The notes under the pieces were generated by a model, which saw nothing but the letters and a program-made list of their open reading frames with translations, had not been told where the DNA came from and searched no databases. Position numbers and translations under genes: made by a program. From Amphiura filiformis (Eukaryota > Echinodermata > Ophiuroidea > Amphilepidida > Amphiuridae), in contig NC_092631.1 in assembly GCF_039555335.1 (NCBI RefSeq), positions 10,849,701 through 10,913,700 of the forward strand: DNA of 64,000 nt, read 5' to 3'. This document shows, piece after piece, positions 1 to 10,918 of the stretch; positions within the stretch are counted from its first letter, which is position 1, and each line of letters begins with the position of its first letter.

Positions 1-180
1 TGTATAATTATGTCATAAATCAAGTGATAATCATATACACCTTGTTGTACTAATGCTGGGCACTTACTGCATTATTTGTTCCTGAGGCTTGTGGGTTTAT
101 TCCTGTGCATTATACACTATAAATCACAGAGTTGTTTTTTTTATATGTGGCAGTTAACCTGCTTTTTTACTTTAATCTTG

Positions 181-847
181 TTAAGGGCTGGGGTATGAAC
201 GTTTGGACAGTATTTATTTTGGGACATCAGAGCACATCAGACATATCGAATTGCATTCTGAATACGAAGAATGTCATTCTGATATCAAATAATTTTCATT
301 TTTGAAATTCGCAATTTAATACACATTTTATGGCAAATCATGAAAAATTGATATTTTTGATATTTAACAGTACTTGAAGTAAACTTTATAAATCTGATGA
401 TTTATACTTAAAGTGTATGTAGGTGGGATGAAAAGCCGACGATCAATTGAAAATTTTGACCTTTCATTATTGAAGATATGGATTTTTTTTCCCAAAACAC
501 CAAAAAAAAATAGGTCTTTTTGGGAAAAAATCCATATCTTCAATATGAAAGGTCAAAATTTTCAATTGACCGTCGGCTTTTCCTCCCGTATACATACACT
601 TTAAGAATATATCATTAGATTTATATAATTTACCGAGGACTGTTATATATCAAAATTTGAAAAATATCAAATTTTTATAATTTGTCATAAAATTTGTATT
701 ATATTGTGATTTTCAAAAAATGAAAATTATTTGATATCAGAAAGACATGCTTCGTATTCAGAATGCAATTCGATAGGTCTGAGGTGCTCTTATGTCCTAC
801 AAAAAATGCTGTCGAAACGCAATAAACGCTCATTTTAGATCCCTTAA
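181..847. mobile_element. TTAA-flanked palindromic MITE in RhoGAP intron
   Basis: The 667-bp segment starts and ends with TTAA and is an almost complete inverted repeat. The left arm, with AACGTTTGGACAG and ACATATCGAATTGCATTC, mirrors the right arm, with GAATGCAATTCGATAG and CTGTCGAAACG. The centre near 510 contains a palindrome around the TTTTGGG tract. A right-half relative lies at 26744-26902. TTAA target duplication is typical of piggyBac and Kolobok transposons, so this is a non-autonomous relative; the superfamily is inferred from the target site alone. There is no transposase. The open frames inside are by-products of the palindrome. Confidence 0.75.
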
Positions 848-945
848 TGGGGTAAATAATGGAATGTGGGTGGGATTTTAAACAAACTTCACAATGAAAC
901 ATCTGATTTGGACAAATATCTTTCTTCATTTGATGTGTATTACAG

Positions 946-1051
946 GTTTACCAGACAACAATGTTAAGTTGAATATATTTAAAGAAGTGATGCGGACATT
1001 ACCCAGGGTCAATTTAGAGTCACTTAAAGTGCTACTAGAACATCTCTCACG
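946..1051 (+). CDS. RhoGAP-domain protein, penultimate coding exon (partial gene)
   Basis: A 106-bp exon bounded by a TTACAG acceptor and a GTAAGT donor. It enters with 2 bases of a split codon, encodes 34 residues and leaves with 2 bases. The peptide includes IFKEVMRTLPRVNLESLKVL and ends LLEHLSR, matching the late helices of RhoGAP domains (compare the general pattern LPxxNxxTLxxLxxHLxR). Splicing to 1778 restores an arginine codon and gives HLSRIVANSQHNRM, a normal RhoGAP join. RhoGAP domains stimulate GTP hydrolysis by Rho/Rac/Cdc42. The catalytic arginine finger lies in earlier exons outside the window. Confidence 0.88.
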
Positions 1052-1213
1052 GTAAGTCAGTCAATCATAGAATAAATAGATTAAATAGTATAGAAACATT
1101 CTGTAATCTCAATTGCTCCTCAAATTCAAACAAAGACAACAATTTCATCTCTGTATGTTATTATTGATTATTGGGATAATACATAATGAGATATTGCTTT
1201 GAGTATAATACCT

Positions 1214-1522
1214 TATATCCTTGAATAGTCGCCCTTGGGGGGCGTTGCATTTTCCAAAAGAGGGCGTTTATTAGAGGTCATTTATAGAACAATAATTCCC
1301 GTTAAAATCATTAGGTAAGCTTAAAACTCATGATGAACTATGAACTTAGGAACGATGACTTCCGGTTTGCTTCCGGGTTTACGGACAATAGTGATCGTGT
1401 GTGCACCTTGGTAAAGTTACTACACAAGATAGCATGGAAATATTAGCATTTTTGAAACATCTTGGTTGGAAAAAAAATGGTGGGGGGCGTTTAATTGAAG
1501 GGGGCAACTATTTGAGGATATA
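1214..1522. mobile_element. Inverted-repeat element in RhoGAP intron
   Basis: About 22-bp imperfect terminal inverted repeats (TATATCCTTGAATAGTCGCC on the left, the complement of GGGCAACTATTTGAGGATATA on the right) bound a 309-bp non-coding segment in the intron between 1052 and 1777. Sub-terminal GGGGGGCGTT and GGGGGGCGTTT tracts lie inside each end, in the same orientation rather than mirrored. No clear target duplication was found, so the superfamily is unassigned. Confidence 0.5.
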
Positions 1523-1777
1523 CGATGTGTAAATATATATGTCCCTGTTTGCTCATTTTAGAATTATAAAATGTTTTTTGACAACCAGGAAACTGTTGTG
1601 TTTGCTGGGTACATTTACATGAAGAAATTTATATCATATTTTGTGATTTCTGACACTGCAGAGTAAAATAAAAATCTATTTGTGTGAAAACATGTTGACT
1701 GTTAAAAACAAAATTAAAAAAATATTACTGCTAATTACAGAAATGTTTGTTTACTTTCTCCAATTTCATTTTGACAG

Positions 1778-1946
1778 CATCGTAGCCAATTCTCAGCATA
1801 ACCGTATGACGGCTCAGAGTGTAGCCATAGTGTTTGGTCCAACGCTGATGTGGTCACAAAAAGAGTCCTTTAATATTGCAATGAATATGGTCCAGCAGAA
1901 CCAGTGCATAGAATTCTTATTGACAGAGTACAAAAACATATTTTGA
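1778..1946 (+). CDS. RhoGAP-domain protein, terminal coding exon
   Basis: This exon follows a TTTTGACAG acceptor. It begins with 1 base completing the split arginine codon, encodes 55 residues and ends in TGA at 1944-1946. The peptide contains NRMTAQSVAIVFGPTLMW, the RhoGAP signature NxMxxxxLAxVFGPTL, then MNMVQQNQCIEFLLTEYKNI and a final F. Ending a few residues after the domain, with an MVxQNQxxE.xLxEY.xIF tail, is the arrangement of vertebrate ARHGAP9, 12, 15 and 27. Those proteins carry PH, and in part SH3/WW, domains upstream. The earlier exons are outside the window, so the exact orthologue cannot be named. Confidence 0.9.
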
Positions 1947-2695
1947 CATGGCTGCGGAATTTTGCAACTTGGACACTAGAGCATGGATGCTGCAGATGGG
2001 TGTGGTATGGCTACTTGAACCAGACAACATTGCCTTACATCGGTGCAGAATTTGAGACGGACGAGTATACCACACGTAGCAAATCACAAACATCAAAAAG
2101 TGATCAGAAATCTTCAAGTTGCCCAAAGCATTTTATTGTGCGGTGGGTGGCGTTATGCATGTCATAAGGTTGCTGTTTTAACTTAACCGTGTGCCTTACA
2201 GGTTTATAATCATTCAATCAGGTCTAAGAAACATACAAACTTTTGTGATATATGTATGAGGAAGCATTGATGTATTAACAGTCATACAATTCACGCTACT
2301 GGATGATTTGAATAGTTAGTTGGCATTGTAAGCATTTGATTTCCTGTAGTTGAATGATTTTACCAAGTGCTATAAGTTATAATGATCAAAGAAGTTAGAC
2401 TGTGTGAGTCTGCTCCAAATAGCCCTCTGTGTAATATCATGAGAAATCCACTGGCCAGCTTGGATTGTCACACATAAGGCTCAACATAAAGTACATCTGT
2501 TATTTGTAGTCTAAAAGGCTCAAAATTGGCGTCTTTAACACAGAGGCATTATATACAAAGGTTTACCCAATTATTGCTTCATAGCAAATATAATGTGCAC
2601 AGTGCTTTACAAGTAGATAGCAAACCAATGTACACTAGGAAGCCAATTGTGCTGGGCAAATGGGGGAAACAATCTGCATGTACATTATTGTGCCC
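1947..2695 (+). other. 3' flank or 3' UTR of the RhoGAP gene
   Basis: Unique-looking AT-rich sequence directly after the stop codon, with no recognisable exon. No strong AATAAA signal was seen close to the stop; the nearest clear ones are in AATAAATAAA near 3718. The transcript end is therefore undetermined and could include the MITE that follows. Confidence 0.35.
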
Positions 2696-3017
2696 CAGTG
2701 GCGTAACTAGGGGGCAAGGGGGGCAACGTGCCCCGGGCACCACTTTAGGAGGGTGCCGAATTGACCAATTCATCATCAATTCTGCACCCCTTCAAGCGGT
2801 GAAAGTCAAAATTTTTGCATTTCAACACAAATATTCATTTTGATCAATTTATGACTGATCAACTTCATTATAACCAAAATTAATTAGTGGTATTTGTGCA
2901 AATTTTCTTGTGCTCCACGCTCAATAGTTTTCAAGATTTTTTTGGGAGGGGGGGGGGTGGAGGGGCGCCACTATATATCCTTAGCCCCGGGCGCCACAAC
3001 CCCTAGCTACGCCACTG
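2696..3017. mobile_element. hAT-type MITE with 8-bp target duplication
   Basis: Terminal inverted repeats CAGTGGCGTAACTAGGG and CCCTAGCTACGCCACTG bound 322 bp with no coding capacity. Perfect 8-bp direct repeats TTGTGCCC lie immediately outside (2688-2695 and 3018-3025). CAG-type termini and 8-bp duplications are diagnostic of hAT transposons. The G-rich body (GGGGCAACGTGCCCCGGGC near the left, GCCCCGGGCGCC near the right) recurs at 61515-61818. Because it follows the RhoGAP stop by about 750 bp it could be carried in the 3' UTR. Confidence 0.88.
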
Positions 3018-3466
3018 TTGTGCCCTGCATGAGTACAGATTCTCCTTGTCTATACCATTTTCACCCTGATGTGGCAGTGACATCTGGGCACATTTCATTG
3101 GGCACAGCTTCAAATCACTAGCGGTCACTCAAAGCGCTGGCACACCTAAAGACACTGCAATAGATGCGTGCACGATTCGGCTGTCTCAACATGTTGACGT
3201 CACTATAACATCGGGGTGAAAAATGGTATAGCCCCGACATCTTAGATAGATGGATTCAGGATCGGTTGGTTCAGGCTTGAATATTTTGTTAAGGTTTGAT
3301 CACAATTACTCTTCCCTTCCATCTGGTAGAAGAATGTGAAACAAGAAATTCCAAGATCAGTGATTGTTTCTCATTGCTTATCACAAGAGAAGCTGAGAAC
3401 TAGGATTTGGAGTATTGTGTCTATTTATTTATACCATATATTGGTGTCAGCACCTGCTCTAGCTTC

Positions 3467-3533
3467 TTAACCCCATGAAAACTACCTGCCGATTGGTCAA
3501 AAAGAAGTTTTCATTATTAATTGGACATACTTC
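3467..3533. mobile_element. Truncated TTAA MITE (half copy)
   Basis: TTAACCCCATGAAAACTACC followed by GATTGGTCAAAAAGAAGTTT matches the left part of the complete element at 7402-7616. The right terminus is absent, so this is a truncated relic. Confidence 0.55.
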
Positions 3534-3540
3534 CCCTGTA

Positions 3541-3693
3541 GTATGGCTTTATCTATATCTTCCACATCTGGAGTGAGTATTTTAAATGGAAGTTACCCAA
3601 CTGTCTATTCTATTTGAAACTTATACTCCCTCTGTGGAAGACTTAAGCTAAATCTTCCACAGGGGTAGTGTGGATTTTAAATGGAATAGCCCA
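3541..3693. repeat. Interspersed repeat ending AATAGCCCA (copy 1 of 4)
   Basis: Contains CTTCCACAGGGGTAGTGTGG and ends TTAAATGGAATAGCCCA. Related copies lie at 5698-5782, 12187-12373 and 31070-31250. All share a TGGGCTATT-like outer end, sub-terminal TTTAAATGGA or TTCAAATAG words and internal GAAGATTAAG-like words, suggesting a MITE family with poorly conserved ends. Confidence 0.5.
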
Positions 3694-3729
3694 TTATGAG
3701 TAGGATTGTTGTAGATAATAAATAAACTG

Positions 3730-4279
3730 GTCCCAAAAAGTAACTTACCAGGTAAGAAATTCGTCTGTCAAGTTCAAACGACAAATCGTATTATACTGAA
3801 TAGCATATGAGTGGAAGCGGTGTACATTTATGCGGAGTTTGACACCTCATTTGTCGCAAACAGATCAAAACTTTTGAAGTTATGCTCATTTGAACAAGCC
3901 TACTATCAAATTTGAAAGTTGCAGGTCCGCCCCAATGAATTCACACAATAAACAGACACATGAAAGGATGTTCAGAACTTTTATTCTTCATCCTCACAAG
4001 AAGCAATAGGAAAGTTAGCCATGCAAAGAAGAAGAGGAGAGCACTGATTACACCTGTATACTGCCAACCATCTCAAGTGGTATGAGTGCAACTTTCATTC
4101 CAGTGGATAGGTTCGGTTAAATAAGCATAACTTCAAAAATACTCATCCGTTTGCAACAAATGAGGTGTAAAATTGGCGTCAATTAACACTGCTTCCACTC
4201 ATATCCCATTTAGTGTAACACAATTTGTCGTTTGAATTTGACAGACAAATTTCTTACCTGGTAAGTTTCTTTTTTGGAG
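3730..4279. mobile_element. MITE with long (about 90-bp plus) inverted repeats
   Basis: The left arm has AGTAACTTACCAGGTAAGAA then CAAACGACAAAT and ATATGAGTGGAAGC. The right arm has GCTTCCACTCATAT, ATTTGTCGTTTGAAT and TTCTTACCTGGTAAG. Inner arms continue with ACACCTCATTTGTCGCAAAC on the left, mirrored by GTTTGCAACAAATGAGGTGT on the right. The 550-bp element is non-coding. A short relative with similar AAAAAGTAAC ends and a TTTGACACCTAATTTGTAGC core is at 20400-20583. Confidence 0.7.
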
Positions 4280-4465
4280 CAGTTTAGTTAATTTTGTTAG
4301 CCAAATCCATTTGAATTTTGTTAGAACATGGCACCATGTGCCACCACATTTCTGGGTAGTCTTGTGTTGGATTCTGTGTTTGGGCTTACAGCCACAAATA
4401 ATACTTTGCATGAGAGACAGTGTAATTGTGATCACATCAGTTACAAAGAAAATCACTAATAATAA

Positions 4466-4734
4466 CAGGGTTCCTATGGTCCTTGAAAGTCCTTAAATTT
4501 GAAAATACCTTTTCAAGGCCTTGAAAGTCCTGAAAATTTGCACAAGGTCCTTGAAAGTCCTTGATAATTGGAATTTTATAATTTTCACAAAATTTAGGGA
4601 GTGGAGAGGAGCTGTCACTTTCGTTAATACACAGCTTTTTGTGTTGTAGTAAGTCCTTGAAAATCATGCTTTTGGACCTTGAAAGTCCTTGAAAAGTCCT
4701 TGAATTGTAAAGGCTTCAAGGTGCAGGAACCCTG
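4466..4734. mobile_element. hAT-like element made of CCTTGAAAGTCC repeats
   Basis: The ends CAGGGTTCC and GGAACCCTG form a 9-bp terminal inverted repeat, and the inside is dominated by direct copies of CCTTGAAAGTCCTTGA. CAGGG termini are typical of hAT elements, but no 8-bp target duplication is visible, so the assignment is tentative. The minus-strand open frame across it is an artefact of the repeats. Confidence 0.5.
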
Positions 4735-5697
4735 TGTGATATATTGATTTCCTCAAAAGGAGTACAACCCCCACATACACACTTTGCTCTTAATTGAATT
4801 TAACAGAGATCTATTAATTGTTTGTTGTGTTTGCAACATATATATTTTTATCAAAAAAAACTATTTTGGTGTAAGTTGATATGTATATGTTATTTACAGT
4901 AATTTATTATATGAGATGCTTGGAACAAAGTGCATAGTTCACATTGAAATTTTAATGATTAAATCTATGCAGCAAGTTTGTTCTCTATTGGAAGTTGACC
5001 TTTGACCTTCAACCTACACCATGAGGTCACTTATACTCAAGATTAAAAAAAAAAAAAAAGAAAAGAAGTTTGTCTCAAAGCTCACGAGAAATTTAAAAAC
5101 AAATGCGAAGTCCGATTTTTGCAGATTTTTTTCTGGAAAAAAATATAAAAAATTTTTGTTAAATAAAAAAAATGTCCGCATTTGTTTTTTGTCAAATCGT
5201 GGGATTTTACAAACGCGCTTTTTTTTGGCCTAATAGATTTTAGTTGACTCTTTGGTACTTTTCAGAATGCTTTGCCAAGTATGTGTTTATCAATGCACAC
5301 ATTGTCACTGACTTCAATTTCAATCGCCAGTGCTTTCTGGAATTCAGTATAAAGCTGAAATGAGAATAATCCATGGGTATATGGTATAGGGATGTACCTG
5401 TTTTAATAGGTTGAAGTGCGTATCTCTCTTTTGAAGTGATTAGTGACGAAGGAGCACAAGCCAGCTGGTACCGAATAGAATCATGATGCAAATAAGAGAG
5501 ATTAGAAAGCAAGTATAGATGCAACCAGTATGTTTGTTTGTTTTTTGGGTTTTTTTTTGGGGGGGTGTGACTTGTAACGCTAAAAACCGCAAAGCTGCTG
5601 AATATATGTGTCCAGAAGTTGATAGCGTTTTAGAGAGAATTGAAATGTGGCACTGTCTGATCCAACCAGAGCAAATGCACCAATTGTGCAATTACAT

Positions 5698-5782
5698 TTT
5701 AAATCTGCCATACCCTTGTGGAAGATTTAAGACAAATCTTAATCTTGCACAGGGGTAGTGTGGATTCAAATGGACTAGCCCA
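5698..5782. repeat. AATAGCCCA-family interspersed repeat, fragment
   Basis: Contains CTTGTGGAAGATTTAAG and CACAGGGGTAGTGTGGATTC and ends ACTAGCCCA, closely matching the right half of 3541-3693. The left half is missing. Confidence 0.45.
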
Positions 5783-6340
5783 CTGTGACATTGAGGCACA
5801 AGGAGAGAGGGAGGGAGGGAGCAATCAAGTATCATCAAACATTTTTAAGGCCTTAAATGAAGTGTAATCAATGGTTGCATTTGCAGAAGCCAATGTTTTT
5901 AAACAGTTAATTTTTATTGCTATTTTTCTTAAGGTATGATGCAAGCAAACTATATTTTATTGTTTTTATGAACTTCTTTTCAAAAACCAAATTGTGTATT
6001 GGTGTTTTGAAGCATGAGAGAGGTTTCTATCTGCTTCTTATGTTCTTTCATAACCATGTGCAGCCTCGGTTACATCCAAAGTGTTGTGTTTGTACTTTAA
6101 AGCAAGATTTCTAGAAAAGAGGGAAGATTTTATTGTTGGAATTTTATATACCCATAGATTAATAACATAAGATTGTGCTCCAACAGGCAAAGTCCAGCAT
6201 CATCTGTTCATTCTACACCTGTTATAGCCCTCATGAATATTCTCATTGCATATACAAAGTATTGGGATTTTGTTTGTTGGGTCGCTATCCATTTCTATTT
6301 ATTAGTCTATGCGGGTTCCACTAAGCAGTGTTACAGTTTG

Positions 6341-6932
6341 TTCAGCTTCTAATTGGCAAAAAAATGTGACTCATTACACAGTTGGGCGCAGCACTTACGC
6401 TATTCGCAATTTGCGTAATGTGTGCCTGGCGCACGCTTATGCATATTTCCGCAAGCATAAGCTGACTGGTTAACAAAGTTCTTTGTATCTGATCCAGAAT
6501 GTTCACTTGTTTGTGTATGTTTCAACAAGACCTGTTGTCTTTTTCAACACTTGATGGGTAGTGACTGCTATTGGCAACTGACGCTAGAAGTAGTTCCAGT
6601 GTTGATCTTGGAGTTGCCAGTCTGTTTTCAGGAACTCATCAAATATGTGAGATATAGTTGGTACTGCCCTTCGCAGTCACTACCCATCAAGTGCTGATAA
6701 AGACAACAGGTGTTGTTGAAACGTACACAAGTATGTGAACATTCTGGATCAGATACAAAGAACTTTTTTAACCAGTTTAGATAGATAGATAGATAGATAA
6801 CAATCTTTATTCAGGTTATTTCATACGGATCCTGATGAATCTGTTCAATCAAGCATAAGTTGAGTCTATATTGACACACACACAGTAATAAAAACATTAC
6901 AACAAAAAACATTTTTCCAATTATAAGCCGAA
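6341..6932. mobile_element. Inverted-repeat element carrying a nested palindrome
   Basis: The outer ends TTCAGCTTCTAATTGGC and CCAATTATAAGCCGAA are inverted and match the short element at 14188-14357 (TTCGGCTTATGATTGG and CCAATTACAAGTCGAA). Inside, 6476-6775 is a separate 300-bp palindrome: CTTTGTATCTGATCCAGAAT on the left mirrors ATTCTGGATCAGATACAAAG on the right, and GATGGGTAGTGACTGC mirrors GCAGTCACTACCCATC. The segment is non-coding. Confidence 0.6.
6778..6835 (-). mobile_element. Probable retroelement 3' tail, antisense
   Basis: A GATA microsatellite (6779-6799) abuts ACAATCTTTATTCAGG. On the minus strand this reads CCTGAATAAAGATTGT followed by a TATC-repeat tail, the layout of many LINE or SINE 3' ends (AATAAA-like word plus simple-repeat tail). 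No coding remnant is attached, so this stays tentative. Confidence 0.35.
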
Positions 6933-7401
6933 CAACCTATAATACCCTTGTGGTGTTGTAACTAGAGAATAATAAAAGAAAAGCACGAGGCAGCCATTTG
7001 ATTTTCTGTTTTTTGTGTGTTAAATGTTGATGTGCTGCCTGCAGTAAGACTTGGCAGGTGCTCCTTGTAGAGTGACAGTCATATTTCATTTGTAAATAGA
7101 ATTACCTTCTGTAATTTTTGTTAAAAAACTTTATGATGTATATACCGGATTACTATTGTAATTATGTGTATGTAAACAAAGCATGTTACTCCCTCTAATT
7201 ATTATATCCCACCATGTTGTATTTCTTTTCTGCTGTCCATATATTATTCTTATTGATATGATGCTATTTTATTAGTTATAAACCCGGAACCTGAATGAAT
7301 GTTGTTTTATGCATTGGATAAATTCAGCCGCAAGCACGCTTATCAAATGTTTGAGGTTTTGTTGAGTTTATAGATTATGAGATTTTCCATGCATATTTGT
7401 G

Positions 7402-7616
7402 TTAACCCCATGAGAACTACCTGCCTATTGGTCAAAAAGAAGTTTTCATTATCAATTGGACCAATCAGCAACATTATTAGAATGATTTCACCATGCAAAA
7501 AAATTGGGGTGAATCATTTGCAAAGCTCCATTCCGATTGGTGATTAAAATGAAGATATCACGTAATTGACCAATCAGAGGTAATGTTAGATCAGCAGGTA
7601 GTGCTCAGAGGGTTAA
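7402..7616. mobile_element. TTAA-flanked MITE, complete copy
   Basis: A 215-bp element starting TTAACCCCATGAGAACTACC and ending AGTGCTCAGAGGGTTAA, with TTAA at both ends and about 24-bp inverted repeats (ACTACCTGC and GCAGGTAGT). Internal GGACCAATCAGCA and GACCAATCAGAGG words are spread through it. The TTAA target suggests piggyBac or Kolobok mobilisation. Confidence 0.7.
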
Positions 7617-8128
7617 CCAATAATGTAACAAGTAAATGGGCGCACATCTGTATCTGAACACATGCATGATGGGTCTCTAGAACAGTTTTTGATTCTGGGT
7701 TCTGATTTTCTGATCAAGTGATTACAGGTAAATACTCTAACATACCTGTTGTGTCCATGTAGCGTACTAAGCATGTATGCAATGCAAGGCGCATGTATGC
7801 TTTCTTCTGTACCACGCTATGTGTGTGTGTTTATCGCTGAGCCACTAACGTTCCGAGTGTTCGAGCTTTTCCAAGAATTAACTAATTTACCTGTAGCTTT
7901 GTTTGGGGCTCTGTTCGTCTTCTCGATGTTTGTAGCAACTGCAAAATGCATGCAAAACATTAAACTATATATATTTATATATTTTGGGCTTTGACCTCTT
8001 TAAAAATTGGGCAGGACAAACCAAAATTGCTGGTCACAAAAAAAGTTTCGCATCATTTGGATATGGGAGATTACTTATATATGTAATTATTGATTTGTTT
8101 TACTGGCTTCTCTGTAACTTGACATGGC

Positions 8129-8300
8129 TTAATTCCACAAGCATCTGTGGTCCTTCGACCTCTCAATCAACCCCCTCCTCTTCTGTCTGTCTTGGGCCTG
8201 ATGTTGAGCATCCTGCAGCGGCATCCTGATGTTTTCTTGCCTTTGGGCTTTCCATCTGGTAGGCAGGCAGCCTGGTGGCCTAGGGACAGTGAAGTCAGAG
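8129..8300 (-). pseudogene. LINE ORF2 C-terminal fragment
   Basis: Read on the minus strand, the frame contains CLPTRWKAQRQENIRMPLQ then DAQHQAQDRQKRRGLIERSK. This fits the C-terminus common to several LINE ORF2 proteins, where a basic RPxxRW motif is followed by an AxDRxxWRxL motif. Here tryptophan is replaced by arginine in the last motif. No reverse transcriptase core is attached. This is family-pattern recognition on a short stretch. Confidence 0.42.
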
Positions 8301-9448
8301 GTGGTTATTGCAAATAACAATAGCTAAAGACATGTGATATTTACATGTGTTTTACAAGAAGATGTGATGATATATGCAATGAGGTTTGTTGTATCCCGAT
8401 TTTGTCTCTTACCATGTGATCAGTATAGAACAAGTAATGAATGATAAACCCAAGGTTTGAAATGTGTCCTCTTGTTGCAATTATTTAGGCCATCATGGTG
8501 AACTATGTGATAAATCTTGAGAGTGTGTGATGAGCATTCAAGAATGACATATGGTGTGTGACACTGTCTTCTAAACCTAGATATAGAACTAAGTATGCTC
8601 TATCACCATAGGTTTTGTAATCACTTTCTCCTCAGGTCTCTTTTCATGACCCACCTAGATCTTGGATTACTTCACTCAAAATGGTGTCCATGATTAGTTG
8701 TTATATAACTCATACAAATATTCTTGTCATTTGATTGGTTAATTAACATTGATTTTGCTACTTTTTGCATCAGCTGCAAAATGACTATTGCACTCCATGT
8801 GGGTGCATTTTTTTATTTTCCAATTTACCCTGTGATCCCAGAGTGCTCAATGCTTAAGTTAGCCTTTAGCACATTAGGGCAAGATTGAGACTACGCACTG
8901 ATCATAAACTTTACCACCTGGACTCTGAGATATTTGAATTTACCTATTGTCATGTTGAATTACACAATTAAGTGGAGGAAAAGTTCATTTGAATGAGTGA
9001 TATAAAACAAGTATTCAATTTTTGTATCTATACAGAGGAAAGAATATTTTCATTCAGTGAAACATGATTGTTTTCACCTCATGAAAATATTCTTACCGTT
9101 GTACTCATAAACATTTAATATTTGTATACTGTATGCGCCAAATAATTTGATAAGAGAATGTGCACTCCATGTAACTAATTTGTTATTTTGGATTGTCACA
9201 AATGGTGATCAAATAGTGTACCTGTGGCAGTTTCTTAGATATCTTATATATCTTAGAGTATACATGAGAGATACCAAGAGTTGTAGATAGTACACATATA
9301 GTGTGTTATCAGCAGTGTTTCACATAGAAGCAAATACTTCAAATATAGTTTGCCAGATGCATGGCAGAGTAAATGCAGAGGGACATGCAAACATGGTGGT
9401 ATCCACTTGTTCAGTTGAATTCAAATTAATATGTGCATATCTCAATGG

Positions 9449-9701
9449 GCGGCAGAAACCTCATATGTACTTTTGGCCCATGAACCTGGATAAAGCCTTG
9501 TAGCTATAGACTTTATATTGAAGAGGTTGCTTCATCATCCATGTTCAAGGCCAAAAGTACATGCAGGAAACTCCTCATAATTTTACTTTTGGCTCTTGAA
9601 AATGGATAAAGCCTTGTAGGTGTAGACTTTATATTGAATGCATTGCTTCATTCATGTTCAAGGGCAAAAAGTACACATGAGGTTTTTCCCACCCAGTGAC
9701 A
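9449..9701. mobile_element. Inverted-repeat element with 12-bp flanking duplication
   Basis: The arms CCTCATATGTACTTTTGGCC and AAAAAGTACACATGAGG are inverted. Two internal copies of GGATAAAGCCTTGTAG followed by TAGACTTTATATTGAA are direct repeats. The segment is flanked on both sides by ATATCTCAATGG (9437-9448 and 9702-9713), which looks like a target duplication of unusual length. No coding capacity. Confidence 0.5.
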
Positions 9702-10407
9702 ATATCTCAATGGCCCATGTGTGTGCTCACATCCCATTGGTCTCACCATCCTTTCCACACCATATTTTCATCTACCTAATAATGCAACTTCAGTGTGACA
9801 TAAATCATGATCATGTAATACATACAGTAACAAGACAAAAGTATTGTTATATTTTTATTTCTTATTTGATATTTTTAAAACTTGCTATATTTTATTGTAT
9901 GAATAGATGGAGAAGCAATTTTTAGCATTCTGTATTATTAATGATAATGTGAAAGACAATTGCTATAATATTATAATATTGTGAATGTGTGTAATAAAAG
10001 TTACAGTGAGCTCTGTCACAGGATTAGTTGAATGCAAATTGTAATATGCAAATTAGGTCATTAAGGTAAATCATATGCCTCCCTGTCACATTGTGTCTAT
10101 AATCATCATGGGGCAAATCTGTAATCAGATTTGTTCCAAAACTCACTTGATACAAATTATTACTTTGCATAAACGGTATCTTGTGGTTCAGTATTAATAT
10201 ATGTACTTTATTGTTATTTGATATTGTCAGCAAGAATTGGATCTGATTAGTAATGCATTTAGTGACATGTCAAAAAAAGGCTCAAAATTCTACCACAATT
10301 GGTGATGATGATGATGATCTATGAAGTGCCTTAAATCAATTATCCAAAACTCTTAAAATAATAAACATGCAAGGTAATCCTTGCCATTAAGCTAGACTAT
10401 AACTAAG

Positions 10408-10918
10408 CAAATCATTTGACAAAAATATATAGAGTAGAATTTCATCTACAAGCATATATGCCTCTAAATGAGTTTTTTATTACAAAAAAGGCAGACACCC
10501 ACCACATTATTTGGAGTTTGAGCAACTATATTACTGATGATACATGCGGCTGTAAAATGTGTATTATTCTAAGACCAACCTATTGTAATGTTTTTATAGA
10601 GTGTGTCTGCGTTTCATTTAAAAAAAGCCTAATTTAGAGGCATACCGTAAACGGTCGCCTAATGGGCGCACCTGGGTCCTTGGCCTTGGAGTAAATTTCA
10701 TGCGTGAATAGAGAACTCCCTCCTCTAAAAATCCCAACCAGAATTAAAGGTATGTGCCCTTATTTGCTGGTGGGATTTTTATGGGAGGGCACTTAAAAAA
10801 AATTCCAGTTATGTCAAGGGATCACATAGCGCCATTAGGCGAACGTTTACGGTATATATATATATATTTATGTGCTTGTAGATTGAATTCTACGGTATAT
10901 ATTTTGTCAAATGATTTG
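10408..10918. mobile_element. Nested inverted-repeat element
   Basis: The outer arms AAATCATTTGACAAAAATAT with CATCTACAAGCATATA, and ATGTGCTTGTAGATTG with ATTTTGTCAAATGATTT, are inverted. Within it, 10643-10854 is an element with ends TACCGTAAACGGTCGCCTAA and TTAGGCGAACGTTTACGGTA. The inner ends begin with TA, compatible with a Tc1/mariner-type TA target, but this is weak evidence for a superfamily. Non-coding. Confidence 0.58.

Noticed and set aside
7749..7994. 81-codon + strand frame with hydrophobic stretches as a membrane protein
   Set aside because: No homology recognised; hydrophobicity follows from T-rich composition.
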